Shown here in pieces: positions 32,836-43,098 of a stretch of DNA of 64,000 nt (the stretch's first letter is position 1; the number at the start of each line of letters is the position of its first letter). The DNA is taken from positions 90,587 to 154,586 of the forward strand of contig NZ_LQGY01000025.1 of assembly GCF_001620055.1 (NCBI RefSeq), read 5' to 3'. Made by a program: the position numbers and the translations under genes. This stretch comes from Agromyces sp. NDB4Y10. Lineage in GTDB: Bacteria; Actinomycetota; Actinomycetes; Actinomycetales; Microbacteriaceae. The notes below the pieces were generated by a model. It worked only from the letters and a program-made list of their open reading frames with translations. It was not told where the DNA came from and did no database searches.

Positions 32836-34373
32836 GGGCGCCTCCAGGTGCGTCCGTCACGGGCGAGGAGCTCGTCCGCGGAGTCCGGGCCCCACGACCC
32901 GGGCTTGTACTGCTCGGGCCGACCCTGCGTGGCCCAGAACTCCTCGATCGGGTCGAGGATCTTCCACGAGAGCTCGACCTCCTCCTGTCGGGGGAAGAGG
33001 GGCGGGTCGCCGAGCAGCACGTCGAGGATGAGCCGCTCGTAGGCCTCGGGGCTCGCCTCGGTGAAGGCGTGCCCGTAGCCGAAGTCCATCGTGACGTCGC
33101 GGACCTGCATCCCGGCGCCCGGGACCTTCGATCCGAACCGGATGGTGACGCCCTCGTCGGGCTGCACGCGGATCACGAGCGCGTTCTGCCCGAGTTGGGA
33201 GGTCTGGCTGTCGGCGAAGACCTGCTGCGGCGCGCGCTTGAACACGACGGCGATCTCGGTCACGCGGCGCCCGAGCCGCTTGCCGGCCCGCAGGTAGAAG
33301 GGCACGCCGGCCCACCGTCGCGTGCCGATGAGCAGCTTCATGGCCGCGTAGGTCTCGGTCGTCGAGTCGGGGTTCATCCCGTCCTCGTCGAGGAACCCGA
33401 CGACCTTCTCGCCGCCCTGCCATCCGCCCGAGTACTGGCCGCGCGCGGTGGCGGTCGCGAGGTCGGCCGGCAGGCGCACCGCGCGGAGGATCTTCTCCTT
33501 CTCGGCGCGCAGGTCGGCGGCGTCGAACGAGATCGGCTCCTCCATGGCGGTCAGCGCGAGCAGTTGGAGCAGGTGGTTCTGGATCACGTCGCGCGCCGCG
33601 CCGATGCCGTCGTAGTAGCCGGCCCGGCCGCCCACGCCGATGTCCTCGGCCATGGTGATCTGCACGTGGTCGACGAAGTTGGCGTTCCAGATCGGCTCGT
33701 ACAGCTGGTTCGCGAACCGGAGCGCGAGGATGTTCTGGACCGTCTCCTTGCCGAGGTAGTGGTCGATGCGGAACACCGAGTCGGGCGGGAAGACCGACGC
33801 GACGACGTCATTCAGCTCGATCGCCGACTTGAGGTCCGAGCCGAACGGCTTCTCGATGACGACCCGCCGCCACTGGCCGTCCTTCTGCTCCGTGAGCCCC
33901 GACCGCTTGAGCTGCTCGGTGACCACCGGGAACGACTTCGGCGGGATCGAGAGGTAGAACGCGTGGTTGCCCATGGTGCCGCGTTCACGGTCCAGTTCGT
34001 CCACCGTCCGACGCAGGCGCTCGAACGCCTCGTCGTCGTCGAATGCGCCCGGCACGAAGCGGATGCCGCGGGCGAGCTGCTGCCACACGTCCTCACGGAA
34101 CTCGGTGCGTGCGTACTGCTGCACCGAGTCGTGCACGACCTGCTCGAAGTCCTGGTCCTCCCAGTCCCGGCGGGCGAACCCGACGAGCGCGAAGCCGGGC
34201 GGCAGGAGTCCGCGGTTGGCGAGGTCGTACACCGCGGGCATGAGCTTCTTGCGGGAGAGGTCGCCCGTGACGCCGAAGATGATGAGGCTCGACGGTCCGG
34301 CGATCCGGTTCAGGCGGTAGTCCTTGGGCGAACGCAGCGGGTTGTGCGTCGCCGTGATCTCGACCGGCTGCAT
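32832..34373 (-). CDS. zwf: Glucose-6-phosphate 1-dehydrogenase
   Basis: First enzyme of the oxidative pentose phosphate pathway, producing NADPH. 513 residues, typical. Dinucleotide site LIIFGVTGDLSRKKLMPAVYDLANRG, the EKPFG motif in VVIEKPFGSDLKSA, and the substrate/catalytic signature RIDHYLGKETVQNILALRFAN are present. The gene starts 13 bases after pgi and overlaps opcA by 4. Regulation probably follows the operon promoter before tkt. Confidence 0.97.
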   Translation of the reverse strand: MQPVEITATHNPLRSPKDYRLNRIAGPSSLIIFGVTGDLSRKKLMPAVYDLANRGLLPPGFALVGFARRDWEDQDFEQVVHDSVQQYARTEFREDVWQQLARGIRFVPGAFDDDEAFERLRRTVDELDRERGTMGNHAFYLSIPPKSFPVVTEQLKRSGLTEQKDGQWRRVVIEKPFGSDLKSAIELNDVVASVFPPDSVFRIDHYLGKETVQNILALRFANQLYEPIWNANFVDHVQITMAEDIGVGGRAGYYDGIGAARDVIQNHLLQLLALTAMEEPISFDAADLRAEKEKILRAVRLPADLATATARGQYSGGWQGGEKVVGFLDEDGMNPDSTTETYAAMKLLIGTRRWAGVPFYLRAGKRLGRRVTEIAVVFKRAPQQVFADSQTSQLGQNALVIRVQPDEGVTIRFGSKVPGAGMQVRDVTMDFGYGHAFTEASPEAYERLILDVLLGDPPLFPRQEEVELSWKILDPIEEFWATQGRPEQYKPGSWGPDSADELLARDGRTWRRP

Positions 34374-34386
34374 GCGCGTGCCCGAC

Positions 34387-35991
34387 TCAGCCGATCGCGG
34401 CGCGCAACGCCTGGACGTCGCGGCTCGGATCGGTGAGCGTCAGCGTCAGGACCGGGCGGCCGTGCTCGGCGAGCACCGACGCGTCGCCCGAGGCCTGCGC
34501 GGCGATGAGCTCGCCGAACGTGAAGGGACGTTCCGGGATCGCGAGGTCCTCCACCGGGCGCTGCACGAGCTGGAGGAAGACCCCGTGAGCCGGGCCGCCC
34601 TTGTGGTACTGGCCGGTGGAGTGCAGGAAGCGCGGCCCCCAACCGAACGTGACGGGTCGGCCGGTGCGCGCGGCGAGCACGTCGCGGAGCTCCTCGACCT
34701 CGGGGTGCGCGACCCGGTCGACGTACGCCTGGACCGAGAGGTAGCCGTCGGCGGGCAGCTCCTCGAGGAGCACCTCGATCGCCGAGGACAGGTCGCTCGC
34801 GGCGCCGATCACGTCGGGAGTGCCGCGGACCTCGATGCCGTCGGTGACGAAGGCGGCCGGAGCGGGCTCCGGCCGGGCGTCGAGCAGCCCGCGGGCGGCG
34901 ATCTTCGCCGACTCGACGTCGGGCTGGTCGAACGGGTTGATGCCGAGGATGCGCCCGGCGACCGCCGTCGCGTACTCCCAGACGAGCAGCTGCGCGCCGA
35001 GCGTACCGGACACGCGGATCTCGCCGTCGGTGTCGTCGACGAACACCTCCGTGCCCGCGTCGTCGACGAGGCGCACGACCTGGACGTCGGCGGCGACGGA
35101 GGCGAGTTCCGGCGCGTCGGCACCGAGCACGACGGGCAGGATGCCGGTGCCCTGCTTGCCCGTGGACTCGGCGATGAGCTGCTCGGCCCAGTCGGCGAAT
35201 CCGACGATGTGCGTGCCGTCGGCGACGATGGCGAGCTTGTCCCGGCGCGGTTCGGTCGCGGCGATGGCGGCACCGAGGATGAGGCCGGGGTTCTCCTCGG
35301 CGTCGACCGCGAGCGCGAGCTCGATGGCCTGCGTCTCGGCGAGCAGTTCGTCGAGGTCGACGCCGGCGAGGCCGGAGGGCACGAGGCCGAAGGCGGTGAG
35401 CGCCGAGTACCGCCCGCCCACGGTCGCATCCGCGGTGAACACCCGGTAGCCCGCGGCGCGCGCGGACTCCTCGAGCGGGGAACCGGGGTCGGTTACGACG
35501 ATGATGCGCGAGGCGGGGTCGACGCCGGCGTCGCGGAAGGCCTGCTCGTAGGCGCGTCGCTGGGAGTCGGTCTCGACGGTCGAACCCGACTTCGAGGACA
35601 CCACGAGCGCCGTGCGGCCGATCCGGTCGGCGAGGGCGGCGCGCACCTGGCCGGGCTCGGTGGAGTCGAGGACGGTGAGCTTCGCGCCCGCGGTGCGCGT
35701 GATGACCTCGGGTGCGAGCGACGACCCGCCCATGCCCGCCAGCACGATGTGCTCGACGCCCTGGGCGCGCAGTTCGTCCCGGAGGGCGGCGATGTCGCCG
35801 AGGAGCGGACGGGAGACGGCGACGGCCTCGGTCCAGCCGAGGCGCTTCGACGCCTCGTCCTCGGCCTCGGGTCCCCAGAGCGTGGCGTCGAGCGCTGTGA
35901 TGCGGGAGGCGACGCGGTCGGCCACGAGCTCGGGTACGACGCGCCGGACGGCGTCGGCGGCGGCGCCGCTGACGGAGATGCGGAAGCTCAT
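34387..35991 (-). CDS. pgi: Glucose-6-phosphate isomerase
   Basis: Interconverts glucose-6-phosphate and fructose-6-phosphate, linking glycolysis to the pentose cycle. 534 residues from ATG 35991, which overlaps the tal stop by 4 bases; a longer open frame exists but runs back through tal. Motifs include [30 protein letters not shown] (sugar phosphate loop), [20 protein letters not shown] and the C-terminal [11 protein letters not shown]. The sequence is of the divergent actinobacterial type, distant from the E. coli enzyme, which explains its weaker family motifs. Confidence 0.93.
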   Translation of the reverse strand: MSFRISVSGAAADAVRRVVPELVADRVASRITALDATLWGPEAEDEASKRLGWTEAVAVSRPLLGDIAALRDELRAQGVEHIVLAGMGGSSLAPEVITRTAGAKLTVLDSTEPGQVRAALADRIGRTALVVSSKSGSTVETDSQRRAYEQAFRDAGVDPASRIIVVTDPGSPLEESARAAGYRVFTADATVGGRYSALTAFGLVPSGLAGVDLDELLAETQAIELALAVDAEENPGLILGAAIAATEPRRDKLAIVADGTHIVGFADWAEQLIAESTGKQGTGILPVVLGADAPELASVAADVQVVRLVDDAGTEVFVDDTDGEIRVSGTLGAQLLVWEYATAVAGRILGINPFDQPDVESAKIAARGLLDARPEPAPAAFVTDGIEVRGTPDVIGAASDLSSAIEVLLEELPADGYLSVQAYVDRVAHPEVEELRDVLAARTGRPVTFGWGPRFLHSTGQYHKGGPAHGVFLQLVQRPVEDLAIPERPFTFGELIAAQASGDASVLAEHGRPVLTLTLTDPSRDVQALRAAIG

Positions 35992-37100
35992 CGCGCGGCC
36001 TCCAGGGCGGCGCGCACGGTGTCGAGCAGCTCGTGCCACGACACGATGAACTTGTCGACGCCCTCGCGCTCGAGCAGCTCGGTGACGTCGTCGTAGTCGA
36101 CGCCGACGCCCGCGAGGGCGTCGAGCACCCGGCCGGCCTCGGCGTAGGCGCCGGTCACCGTGTCGCCCTCGACGACGCCGTGGTCGTAGGTGGCCTCGAG
36201 GGTCTTCTCGGGCATCGTGTTGACGACGCCCCGGGCGACGAGCTCGGTCACGTACAGGGTGTCGGGCAGCGCCGGGTCCTTGACGCCGGTCGAGGCCCAC
36301 AGCGGGCGCTGGCGGTTGGCACCCGACTCGAGCAGCGCGGTCGCCCGCTCGGTCGCGAACTGCTGCTGGTACAGCTCGTACGCGAGGCGGGCGTTGGCGA
36401 CACCCGCGCGCCCCTTGAGCGCGAGCGCCTCCGGGGTGCCGATGGCGTCGAGCCGCTTGTCGATCTCGGTGTCGACGCGCGAGACGAAGAAGGACGCGAC
36501 CGAGTGGATGGTCGACAGGTCGATGCCCGCCGCCTTGGCCTGCTCGAGCCCCGCGAGGTAGGCGTCGATGACGTCGCGGTACCGGTCGAGGCTGAAGATG
36601 AGCGTGACGTTGACGCTGATGCCGGCGCCGATCGCGGCGGTGATCGCCGGCAGGCCCGCCTTGGTGGCGGGGATCTTGATCATCACGTTCGGCCGGTCGA
36701 CCTTCTCCCACAGGCGGTGGGCCTCGGCGATTGTCGCGTCGGTGTCGTTGGCGAGGTCGGGGGAGACCTCGATCGAGACGCGACCGTCGTAGCCGTCGGT
36801 GCGGTCGTACACGGGCCGGAACGCGTCGGCGGCGTCACGGACGTCGTCGGTCGTCGTCTCGAAGACCGCCCGGTCGACGTCGGCGCCGTCGGCGGCGAGC
36901 GCGCGCAGCTGCTGGTCGTACGCCTCGCCCTTGGCGAGCGCCGCGGCGAAGATCGTCGGGTTGGTGGTGACGCCGACGACGTCGCGCTCGGCGATGAGCC
37001 GCTCGAGGCCGCCGGAGGTGATGCGCTCGCGCGAGAGGTCGTCGAGCCAGATGCTGACGCCGGCCTCCGAGAGGGCGGCGGTGGGGGTGTTGGTGCTCAT
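35988..37100 (-). CDS. tal: Transaldolase
   Basis: Transfers a three-carbon ketol unit between sugar phosphates. 370 residues from ATG 37100, the actinobacterial length. The start was chosen for GGAGA 8 bases upstream and the family N-terminus [15 protein letters not shown]; the in-frame ATG at 37118 is a possible alternative. [12 protein letters not shown] and the Schiff-base lysine in [13 protein letters not shown] are present, as is the [10 protein letters not shown] strand. Second gene of the operon, 26 bases after tkt. Confidence 0.95.
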   Translation of the reverse strand: MSTNTPTAALSEAGVSIWLDDLSRERITSGGLERLIAERDVVGVTTNPTIFAAALAKGEAYDQQLRALAADGADVDRAVFETTTDDVRDAADAFRPVYDRTDGYDGRVSIEVSPDLANDTDATIAEAHRLWEKVDRPNVMIKIPATKAGLPAITAAIGAGISVNVTLIFSLDRYRDVIDAYLAGLEQAKAAGIDLSTIHSVASFFVSRVDTEIDKRLDAIGTPEALALKGRAGVANARLAYELYQQQFATERATALLESGANRQRPLWASTGVKDPALPDTLYVTELVARGVVNTMPEKTLEATYDHGVVEGDTVTGAYAEAGRVLDALAGVGVDYDDVTELLEREGVDKFIVSWHELLDTVRAALEAAR

Positions 37101-37126
37101 GCGGATGGTCTCCTTCATGCTCGTCC

Positions 37127-39223
37127 TCACGCGGAGGCGAGCGATTCCTTCGCGGCGGCGACGACGGCCTCGGCCGTGATCCCGAACTCGCGGAACAGGG
37201 TCTTGTAGTCGGCGGAGGCGCCGAAGTGCTCGATGGACACGGCGCGGCCGCGCGAGCCGAGGTAGCGGTGCCAGGTGAGCGCGAGGCCCGCCTCGACCGA
37301 GACGCGAGCCGTGACGGATGCCGGGAGCACCGACTCGCGGTACTCGGCGTCCTGCTCCTCGAACCACTCAAGGCTCGGCACCGACACGACGCGGGCCTGG
37401 GTGCCCTCGGCCGCGAGCTGGTCGCGCGCGGCGAGGGCGACCTGCACCTCGGAGCCCGTGGCGAGGATGATCACGTCGGGCTCGCCGGACGCGGCCTCGG
37501 CCAGGACGTAGGCGCCTCGGGCGACGTTCGCGGCCGAGGCGAGGGTGTCGCCGGATGCCGCGCCCTCGCCACGCTCGAACACGGGGATGTTCTGCCGGGT
37601 GAGGGCGATGCCCGCGGGCCCGCCGCGCCGCTTGAGGATCTCGAGCCACGCGTACGCCGTCTCGTTCGCGTCGGCGGGCCGGACCACGGACAGGCCGGGG
37701 ATGGCTCGCAGGCTCGAGAGCTGCTCGATGGGCTGGTGCGTCGGGCCGTCCTCGCCGAGGGCGACCGAGTCGTGCGTCCAGACGTAGATCGACGGCACGC
37801 CCATGAGCGCCGCAAGTCGCACGGCGGGACGCATGTAGTCGCTGAAGATGAGGAAGGTGCCGCCGAACGCGCGCGTCTTGCCGTGCAGCACGATGCCGTT
37901 CACGATCGCCGCCATGGCGTGCTCGCGGATGCCGAAGTGCAGGACCCGGCCGAAGGGGTCGCCGCTGAACTCGTGGGTCGAGTGCTCGGTCGGGATGAAC
38001 GACGGCGCGTCGTTGATCGTGGTGAGGTTCGACTCGGCGAGGTCGGCGGAGCCGCCCCAGAGCTCGGGCAGTCGCGCCGCGAGCGCGTTGATGACCTTGC
38101 CCGATGCGGCGCGCGTGGAGACGTCCTTCCCGGGCTCGAACACGGGCAGGACCTCCTCGAGGCCCTCCGGCAGCTCGCCGGCCTCGAGGCGGTCGAGCAG
38201 CGCCTTGCGCTCGGGGTTCGCCTCGGCCCACGCGTCGAAGGCCTGCTGCCACCCGCGCTTGGCCTCGGACGCCCGGTCGCGGGCGTTCCCGCGCGTGTGC
38301 CCGATGACCTCGTCGGCGACGACGAAGTGCTGCTCGGGGTCGAAGCCGAGCACCTCCTTCGTCGCGGCGAGCTCGTCCGCCCCGAGGGCGGAACCGTGGA
38401 TCTTGCCGGTGTTCTGCTTGTTCGGCGCCGGCCAGCCGATGATCGTCTTCAGGATGATGATCGACGGCTTGCCGGTCTCGGCCTTCGCGGCCTCGACGGC
38501 GTCGTTGAGCTCGGCGACGTCCTCGACGTACTGGCCGGACTTCTTCCAGTCGACCGTCTGGACGTGCCATCCGTACGCCTCGTAGCGCTTGGCGACGTCT
38601 TCCGTGAAGGCGATGTCGGTGTCGTCCTCGATGGAGATCTGGTTCGAGTCGTAGATGACGACCAGGTTGCCGAGCTGCTGGTGGCCCGCGAGGGAGGAGG
38701 CCTCGGCCGTCACGCCCTCCTGGAGGTCGCCGTCGCTCGCGATGACGTACACGTGGTGGTCGAACGGGCTCTCGCCCGCGGGCGCCTCGGGGTCGAAGAG
38801 CCCGCGCTCGTAGCGGGCCGCGTAGGCGAAGCCGACCGCGGACGCGAGGCCCTGGCCGAGCGGGCCGGTGGTGATCTCGACGCCGTCGGTGTGCCCGTAC
38901 TCGGGGTGCCCCGGGGTCTTCGAGCCCCAGGTCCGCAGCGCCTGCAGGTCCTCGAGCTCGAGGCCGTCGCCCGCGAGGTAGAGCTGCACGTACTGGGTCA
39001 GGGAGCTGTGCCCGGCGGACAGGATGAAGCGGTCCCGCCCGAGCCAGCCGTGATCGGCGGGGTCGCGGCGCATGACCTTCTGGTAGAGCAGGTAGGCGAC
39101 GGGAGCGAGGCTCATCGCCGTGCCGGGGTGGCCGTTGCCGACCTTCTCCACGGCGTCGGCGGCGAGCACGCGCGCCGTGTCGACCGCGCGATCGTCGATG
39201 GGGTCCCAGTGCAGAGTTGCCAC
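37127..39223 (-). CDS. tkt: Transketolase
   Basis: Thiamine-diphosphate enzyme moving two-carbon units in the pentose phosphate pathway. 698 residues from GTG 39223, preceded by GGAAGGAA. Substrate and cofactor motifs: [29 protein letters not shown], the thiamine-diphosphate motif SDGDLQEG...[24 protein letters not shown] and [20 protein letters not shown]. The C-terminal domain ends with [14 protein letters not shown] and [10 protein letters not shown]. First gene of the six-gene minus-strand operon. Confidence 0.97.
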   Translation of the reverse strand: MATLHWDPIDDRAVDTARVLAADAVEKVGNGHPGTAMSLAPVAYLLYQKVMRRDPADHGWLGRDRFILSAGHSSLTQYVQLYLAGDGLELEDLQALRTWGSKTPGHPEYGHTDGVEITTGPLGQGLASAVGFAYAARYERGLFDPEAPAGESPFDHHVYVIASDGDLQEGVTAEASSLAGHQQLGNLVVIYDSNQISIEDDTDIAFTEDVAKRYEAYGWHVQTVDWKKSGQYVEDVAELNDAVEAAKAETGKPSIIILKTIIGWPAPNKQNTGKIHGSALGADELAATKEVLGFDPEQHFVVADEVIGHTRGNARDRASEAKRGWQQAFDAWAEANPERKALLDRLEAGELPEGLEEVLPVFEPGKDVSTRAASGKVINALAARLPELWGGSADLAESNLTTINDAPSFIPTEHSTHEFSGDPFGRVLHFGIREHAMAAIVNGIVLHGKTRAFGGTFLIFSDYMRPAVRLAALMGVPSIYVWTHDSVALGEDGPTHQPIEQLSSLRAIPGLSVVRPADANETAYAWLEILKRRGGPAGIALTRQNIPVFERGEGAASGDTLASAANVARGAYVLAEAASGEPDVIILATGSEVQVALAARDQLAAEGTQARVVSVPSLEWFEEQDAEYRESVLPASVTARVSVEAGLALTWHRYLGSRGRAVSIEHFGASADYKTLFREFGITAEAVVAAAKESLASA

Positions 39224-39384
39224 GGGTTGGGGTTCCTTCCGGTCGTGACGGCGTCGGGGAGCCTCTCCATTCGGCTCCCGGACCCGCCGGGGAAACGCGA
39301 CGGCGCGGTGGAGCCCGGTGACCGATCCGGTCATGCGTCAGGTGGAGTTGCACGGCGAATCCGCGCCCCGGGCGCGCTGACCTC

Positions 39385-39390
39385 AGTATA
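39385..39390 (-). promoter_or_regulatory. -10 box TATACT of the tkt operon
   Basis: Minus-strand TATACT would start transcription near 39378, about 155 bases before the tkt GTG. No -35 consensus was identified. Confidence 0.55.
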
Positions 39391-39482
39391 TGGAGTCGGC
39401 CATGCTCTGTGACGGGGCTTGACGCGTCGCCCGGGACCCCGCGGTACGCCACGCGCCGGGCTCGCCGGGGGCGCCGATGGCC

Positions 39483-39488
39483 TAGACT
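39483..39488 (+). promoter_or_regulatory. -10 box TAGACT of ctaB
   Basis: TAGACT predicts a start near 39495 and a leader of about 50 nt ending in GAAGAGGAAG before ATG 39544. Confidence 0.5.
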
Positions 39489-39543
39489 CGAACGGAATGC
39501 GCGCGCCTCATGCCCAGTCTCGCGCGCCCGGAAGAGGAAGTTC

Positions 39544-40467
39544 ATGCAGGCCGCACCGACCATGCCCGACGCTCGACGGACGACCACGAGCCTGCGACGC
39601 AAGGTCGCCGCGTACGTCGCCCTGACGAAGCCGAGGGTGATCGAGCTGCTGCTCGTGGTCACCGCCCCCACGATGATCCTCGCCGCCGGCGGCCTGCCGG
39701 ACCTGTGGCTGGTGTTCGCCACGCTCATCGGCGGCGCCATGAGCGCGGGCTCCGCCGGGGCGTTCAACTGCTACATCGACCGGGACATCGATCGCGTCAT
39801 GCGGCGCACCAAGGGCCGGCCCCTCGTCACCGGCGAGCTCACCGATCGCGAGGCGCTCGTCTTCGCGTACGCACTCGGTGCGGCGTCCATCGTCTGGCTC
39901 TGGGTGTTCACCAACTGGCTCGCCGCCGCGCTGTCGCTCGGCGCGATCCTGCTCTACGTCGTCTTCTACAGCCTCATCCTGAAGCGCCGCACCGCGCAGA
40001 ACATCGTCTGGGGCGGGGTCGCCGGGTGCATGCCCGTGCTGATCGGCTGGGCCGCGGTGACCGGCAGCCTCGACTGGGCGCCGTTCATCCTGTTCCTGAT
40101 CATCTTCCTCTGGACCCCACCGCACTACTGGCCGCTGTCCATGAAGTACAAGGACGACTACGCCGCCGCGGGCGTGCCGATGCTGGCCGTCGTCCGCGGA
40201 CGCGCCCAGGTCGGCCTGCAGGTGATCCTCTACGCGTGGGCGACGGTCGCCGCGACGCTGCTGCTGGTGCCGATCGCCGGCATGGGCGTCCTCTACACGG
40301 CCGTGGCGCTCGCGACCGGCGGCTGGTTCATCTACGAGACCCACCGCCTGTACGGCCTCGCCATCCGCGGCGAGGAGGTGTCGCCGATGCGGGTCTTCCA
40401 CGGCTCGATCGTCTACCTGTCGCTGCTGTTCCTCGCGGTGGGCATCGACCCGCTGCTGCCCTTCTAG
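39544..40467 (+). CDS. ctaB: Protoheme IX farnesyltransferase (heme O synthase)
   Basis: Membrane prenyltransferase that adds farnesyl to heme B, making heme O for cytochrome oxidase. 307 residues from ATG 39544; ATG 39562 is a less likely alternative. UbiA-family motifs are clear: [15 protein letters not shown], the allylic-diphosphate site [20 protein letters not shown] and the second Asp-rich site [13 protein letters not shown]. About eight to nine hydrophobic helices. It is convergent with ctaA, the next enzyme, with a 22-base gap. Confidence 0.96.
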   Translation: MQAAPTMPDARRTTTSLRRKVAAYVALTKPRVIELLLVVTAPTMILAAGGLPDLWLVFATLIGGAMSAGSAGAFNCYIDRDIDRVMRRTKGRPLVTGELTDREALVFAYALGAASIVWLWVFTNWLAAALSLGAILLYVVFYSLILKRRTAQNIVWGGVAGCMPVLIGWAAVTGSLDWAPFILFLIIFLWTPPHYWPLSMKYKDDYAAAGVPMLAVVRGRAQVGLQVILYAWATVAATLLLVPIAGMGVLYTAVALATGGWFIYETHRLYGLAIRGEEVSPMRVFHGSIVYLSLLFLAVGIDPLLPF

Positions 40468-40489
40468 CGGCCGCGAGGCTCGCCGGCGA

Positions 40490-41428
40490 TCAGCGGGCGG
40501 ATGCCGCGAGCTCGGCGTCCGTCGCCGCGGCGTCCAGGGGCGCCGGCTCCGTCATGCGCAGCAGGAAGGCGGTCATGGTCGCGGCCATGAGCGCCGCGAG
40601 CACCATGTGGATGCCGACCAGCAGCGGCGGGAGGCCGTTGCGCGCCTGGTAGAGGCCCACGGCGATCTGGACGAGCTCGACCGCGAGGAGCACCATCGAC
40701 CACCCGAGCACGGGCAGGCCCCGTCGGCGCGCCGCGATGACGAGCGCGACCGTGAGGACCAGGAGCGCGTAGCCCGGCCAGGCGTGGATGTGCTCGAGGA
40801 GCTCGGCGTTGTACCCGGTCCGGCCGGCGTTGACGTCGCCCGAGTGCGGGCCCGACGCCGTGGTCAGCACGCCGAAGACGATGGAGACGGCCAGCACGAC
40901 AGTGGAGGCGTAGGCGAGCCGCGCGTACCAGAGCGGCACCGCGAGGACGCGAGGACCCGGCACCGTGCGGAGCCGGACGAGGTAGGCCGCGGTCACGCAC
41001 ACGAGCAGGAGCGACGCGACGTAGTGGAAGCCGACGATGAACGGGTTCAGTCCCGTCCAGACCGTGATGCCGCCGACGACGGCCTGCGCGACGATGCCGA
41101 GGACCACGACGAGGGCGAGCCGCCACAGGTCGCGCCGCTCGCGTCGGAGGCGCCAGATCGACAGGAGGACGAGCAGCGCGACGATGCCGACGACGCCGGT
41201 CATCAACCGGTTGCCGAACTCGATCACGCCGTGGATGCCCATCTCGGGCGTGGAGACGAGCGAGTCCTCGGTGCACAGGGGCCAGGTGGGGCAGCCGAGG
41301 CCGGACCCGGTCAGCCGGACGGCGCCGCCGGTCGCGATGATGATGGTCTGCGCCAGGAAGGACAGCCACGCGGCCACGCGCACGCGGCGGTCGATGCGGT
41401 CGGGGAGCCACGCGATGAAGCGGTTCAC
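40490..41428 (-). CDS. ctaA: Heme A synthase (COX15/CtaA family)
   Basis: Oxidises heme O to heme A for aa3-type cytochrome oxidase. 312 residues from GTG 41428 (AGGA upstream), with about eight transmembrane helices. Seen: GAVRLTGSGLGCPTWPLC (the conserved N-terminal loop with its Cys pair), EFGNRLMTGVVGI (heme-ligand His not in this segment, but the motif is conserved), FHYVASLLLV, HIHAWPGYALLVL and GIHMVLAALMAA, which supply the heme-binding His residues. The frame extends upstream to 41554, but that part crosses the promoter and is unlike the family. Confidence 0.95.
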   Translation of the reverse strand: MNRFIAWLPDRIDRRVRVAAWLSFLAQTIIIATGGAVRLTGSGLGCPTWPLCTEDSLVSTPEMGIHGVIEFGNRLMTGVVGIVALLVLLSIWRLRRERRDLWRLALVVVLGIVAQAVVGGITVWTGLNPFIVGFHYVASLLLVCVTAAYLVRLRTVPGPRVLAVPLWYARLAYASTVVLAVSIVFGVLTTASGPHSGDVNAGRTGYNAELLEHIHAWPGYALLVLTVALVIAARRRGLPVLGWSMVLLAVELVQIAVGLYQARNGLPPLLVGIHMVLAALMAATMTAFLLRMTEPAPLDAAATDAELAASAR

Positions 41429-41492
41429 GCTCGTCGTTCCTGATCCGGGCCGCGGTGGGAGGGCGCTGGGAGTCGGACCTCCGGGACCTTCG

Positions 41493-41504
41493 ACCCTATA
41501 GACT
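41493..41504. promoter_or_regulatory. Back-to-back -10 boxes of ctaA (-) and the suf operon (+)
   Basis: Minus-strand TAGGGT (41498-41493) and plus-strand TAGACT (41499-41504) abut with no base between them, meeting at a CTATAG centre. Starts are predicted near 41486 (-) and 41511 (+), giving a ctaA leader of about 58 nt and a suf leader of about 165 nt. The two promoters cannot be melted independently, so heme A and Fe-S cluster gene expression may be mutually exclusive or jointly controlled. Confidence 0.55.
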
Positions 41505-41677
41505 TGATTGGTTGGCAGGGGCCGTGCGACGCGTGAGCGCGTGGGCGGACCCAACAGCCATTGTAGGTACGCGACGAAGCCACCCGCACATCACCCCATG
41601 ACGGCAGCGGCACCTCGACCGGGCCGCGGGGGTGGGCCGGACTGATAGCCGGTGCGCGGGAGGAGAAGAGGGAGAGC

Positions 41678-43096
41678 ATGACGGACGTACTCATCGACCG
41701 CCCCGAGTTGGAGGGGCTCGGCACGTACGAGTTCGGCTGGTCCGACTCCGACGTGGCCGGGGCATCCGCTCGACGCGGCCTGTCGCCCGAGGTGGTGGCC
41801 GACATCTCCCGCCTCAAGGGGGAGCCGGAGTGGATGCTGCAGCGACGCATGCGCGCGCTCCAGCTCTTCGACCGCAAGCCCATGCCGTCGTGGGGTGCGG
41901 ACCTCTCGGACATCGACTTCGAGAACATCAAGTACTTCGTCCGCTCCACCGAGAAGCAGGCCCAGACCTGGGAGGACCTGCCCGAGGACATCCGCAACAC
42001 CTACGAGCGCCTCGGCATCCCCGAGGCGGAGCGCCAGCGCCTCGTCGCGGGCGTCGCCGCGCAGTACGAGTCGGAGGTCGTCTACCACCAGATCCGCGAG
42101 GACCTGGAGGAGCAGGGCGTCATCTTCCTCGACACCGACACGGCGCTGAAGGAGCACCCCGAGATCTTCGAGGAGTACTTCGGCACGGTGATCCCCGCCG
42201 GCGACAACAAGTTCGCGGCGCTGAACACCGCGGTGTGGTCGGGCGGCTCGTTCGTCTACGTGCCGAAGGGCGTCCACGTCGAGATCCCGCTGCAGGCCTA
42301 CTTCCGGATCAACACCGAGAACATGGGCCAGTTCGAGCGCACGCTGATCATCGCCGACGAGGACAGCTACGTGCACTACATCGAGGGCTGCACCGCCCCG
42401 ATCTACAAGTCGGACTCGCTGCACTCGGCCGTCGTCGAGATCATCGTGAAGAAGAACGCCCGCGTGCGCTACACGACGATCCAGAACTGGTCGAACAACG
42501 TCTACAACCTCGTCACCAAGCGCGCCGTCGCCCACGAGGGCGCCACCATGGAGTGGATCGACGGCAACATCGGCTCCAAGGTGACGATGAAGTACCCGTC
42601 GATCTTCCTCATGGGCGAGCACGCCAAGGGCGAGACCCTCTCCGTCGCCTTCGCCGGCCCGGGACAGCACCAGGACGCCGGCGCGAAGATGATCCACATG
42701 GCGCCGTACACGCAGTCCTCGATCGTGTCGAAGTCGATCGCACGCGGCGGCGGTCGTGCGGGATACCGCGGCGAGGTGCGGGTCGACGCGAACGCGCACC
42801 ACTCGGCCAACACGGTGCGCTGCGACGCGCTGCTCGTCGACACGATCTCGCGCTCGGACACCTACCCGGCGATCGACATCCGGGTCGACGACGTGCAGCT
42901 CGGCCACGAGGCCACCGTCTCGAAGGTCAGCGAGGAGCAGCTGTTCTACCTGATGTCGCGCGGCATCGAGGAGGACGAGGCCATGGCCATGATCGTGCGC
43001 GGCTTCATCGAGCCGATCGCGCGCGAGCTGCCCATGGAGTACGCGATGGAACTCAACAAGCTCATCGAGATGGGCATGGAAGGATCGGTCGGCTAG
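41678..43096 (+). CDS. sufB: Fe-S cluster assembly protein SufB
   Basis: Scaffold subunit of the SufBCD complex that assembles iron-sulfur clusters. 472 residues, normal. Family motifs: [39 protein letters not shown] with the conserved Cys, [25 protein letters not shown] and the C-terminal [11 protein letters not shown] strong purine-rich ribosome binding site (GGGAGGAGAAGAGGGAGAG) precedes the ATG. Followed by sufD after 2 bases. The actinobacterial repressor gene sufR, often just upstream, is missing here. Confidence 0.97.
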   Translation: MTDVLIDRPELEGLGTYEFGWSDSDVAGASARRGLSPEVVADISRLKGEPEWMLQRRMRALQLFDRKPMPSWGADLSDIDFENIKYFVRSTEKQAQTWEDLPEDIRNTYERLGIPEAERQRLVAGVAAQYESEVVYHQIREDLEEQGVIFLDTDTALKEHPEIFEEYFGTVIPAGDNKFAALNTAVWSGGSFVYVPKGVHVEIPLQAYFRINTENMGQFERTLIIADEDSYVHYIEGCTAPIYKSDSLHSAVVEIIVKKNARVRYTTIQNWSNNVYNLVTKRAVAHEGATMEWIDGNIGSKVTMKYPSIFLMGEHAKGETLSVAFAGPGQHQDAGAKMIHMAPYTQSSIVSKSIARGGGRAGYRGEVRVDANAHHSANTVRCDALLVDTISRSDTYPAIDIRVDDVQLGHEATVSKVSEEQLFYLMSRGIEEDEAMAMIVRGFIEPIARELPMEYAMELNKLIEMGMEGSVG

Positions 43097-43098
43097 GG

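Larger units (their letters stand above)
39224..39543. other. Divergent tkt/ctaB intergenic region, no gene
   Basis: 320 bases without a supportable coding frame. It holds the tkt leader of about 155 nt on the minus strand, the two promoters (minus -10 at 39390-39385, plus -10 at 39483-39488) and the ctaB ribosome binding site region GAAGAGGAAG (39531-39540). No RNA gene or riboswitch was recognised in the tkt leader. Confidence 0.6.
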
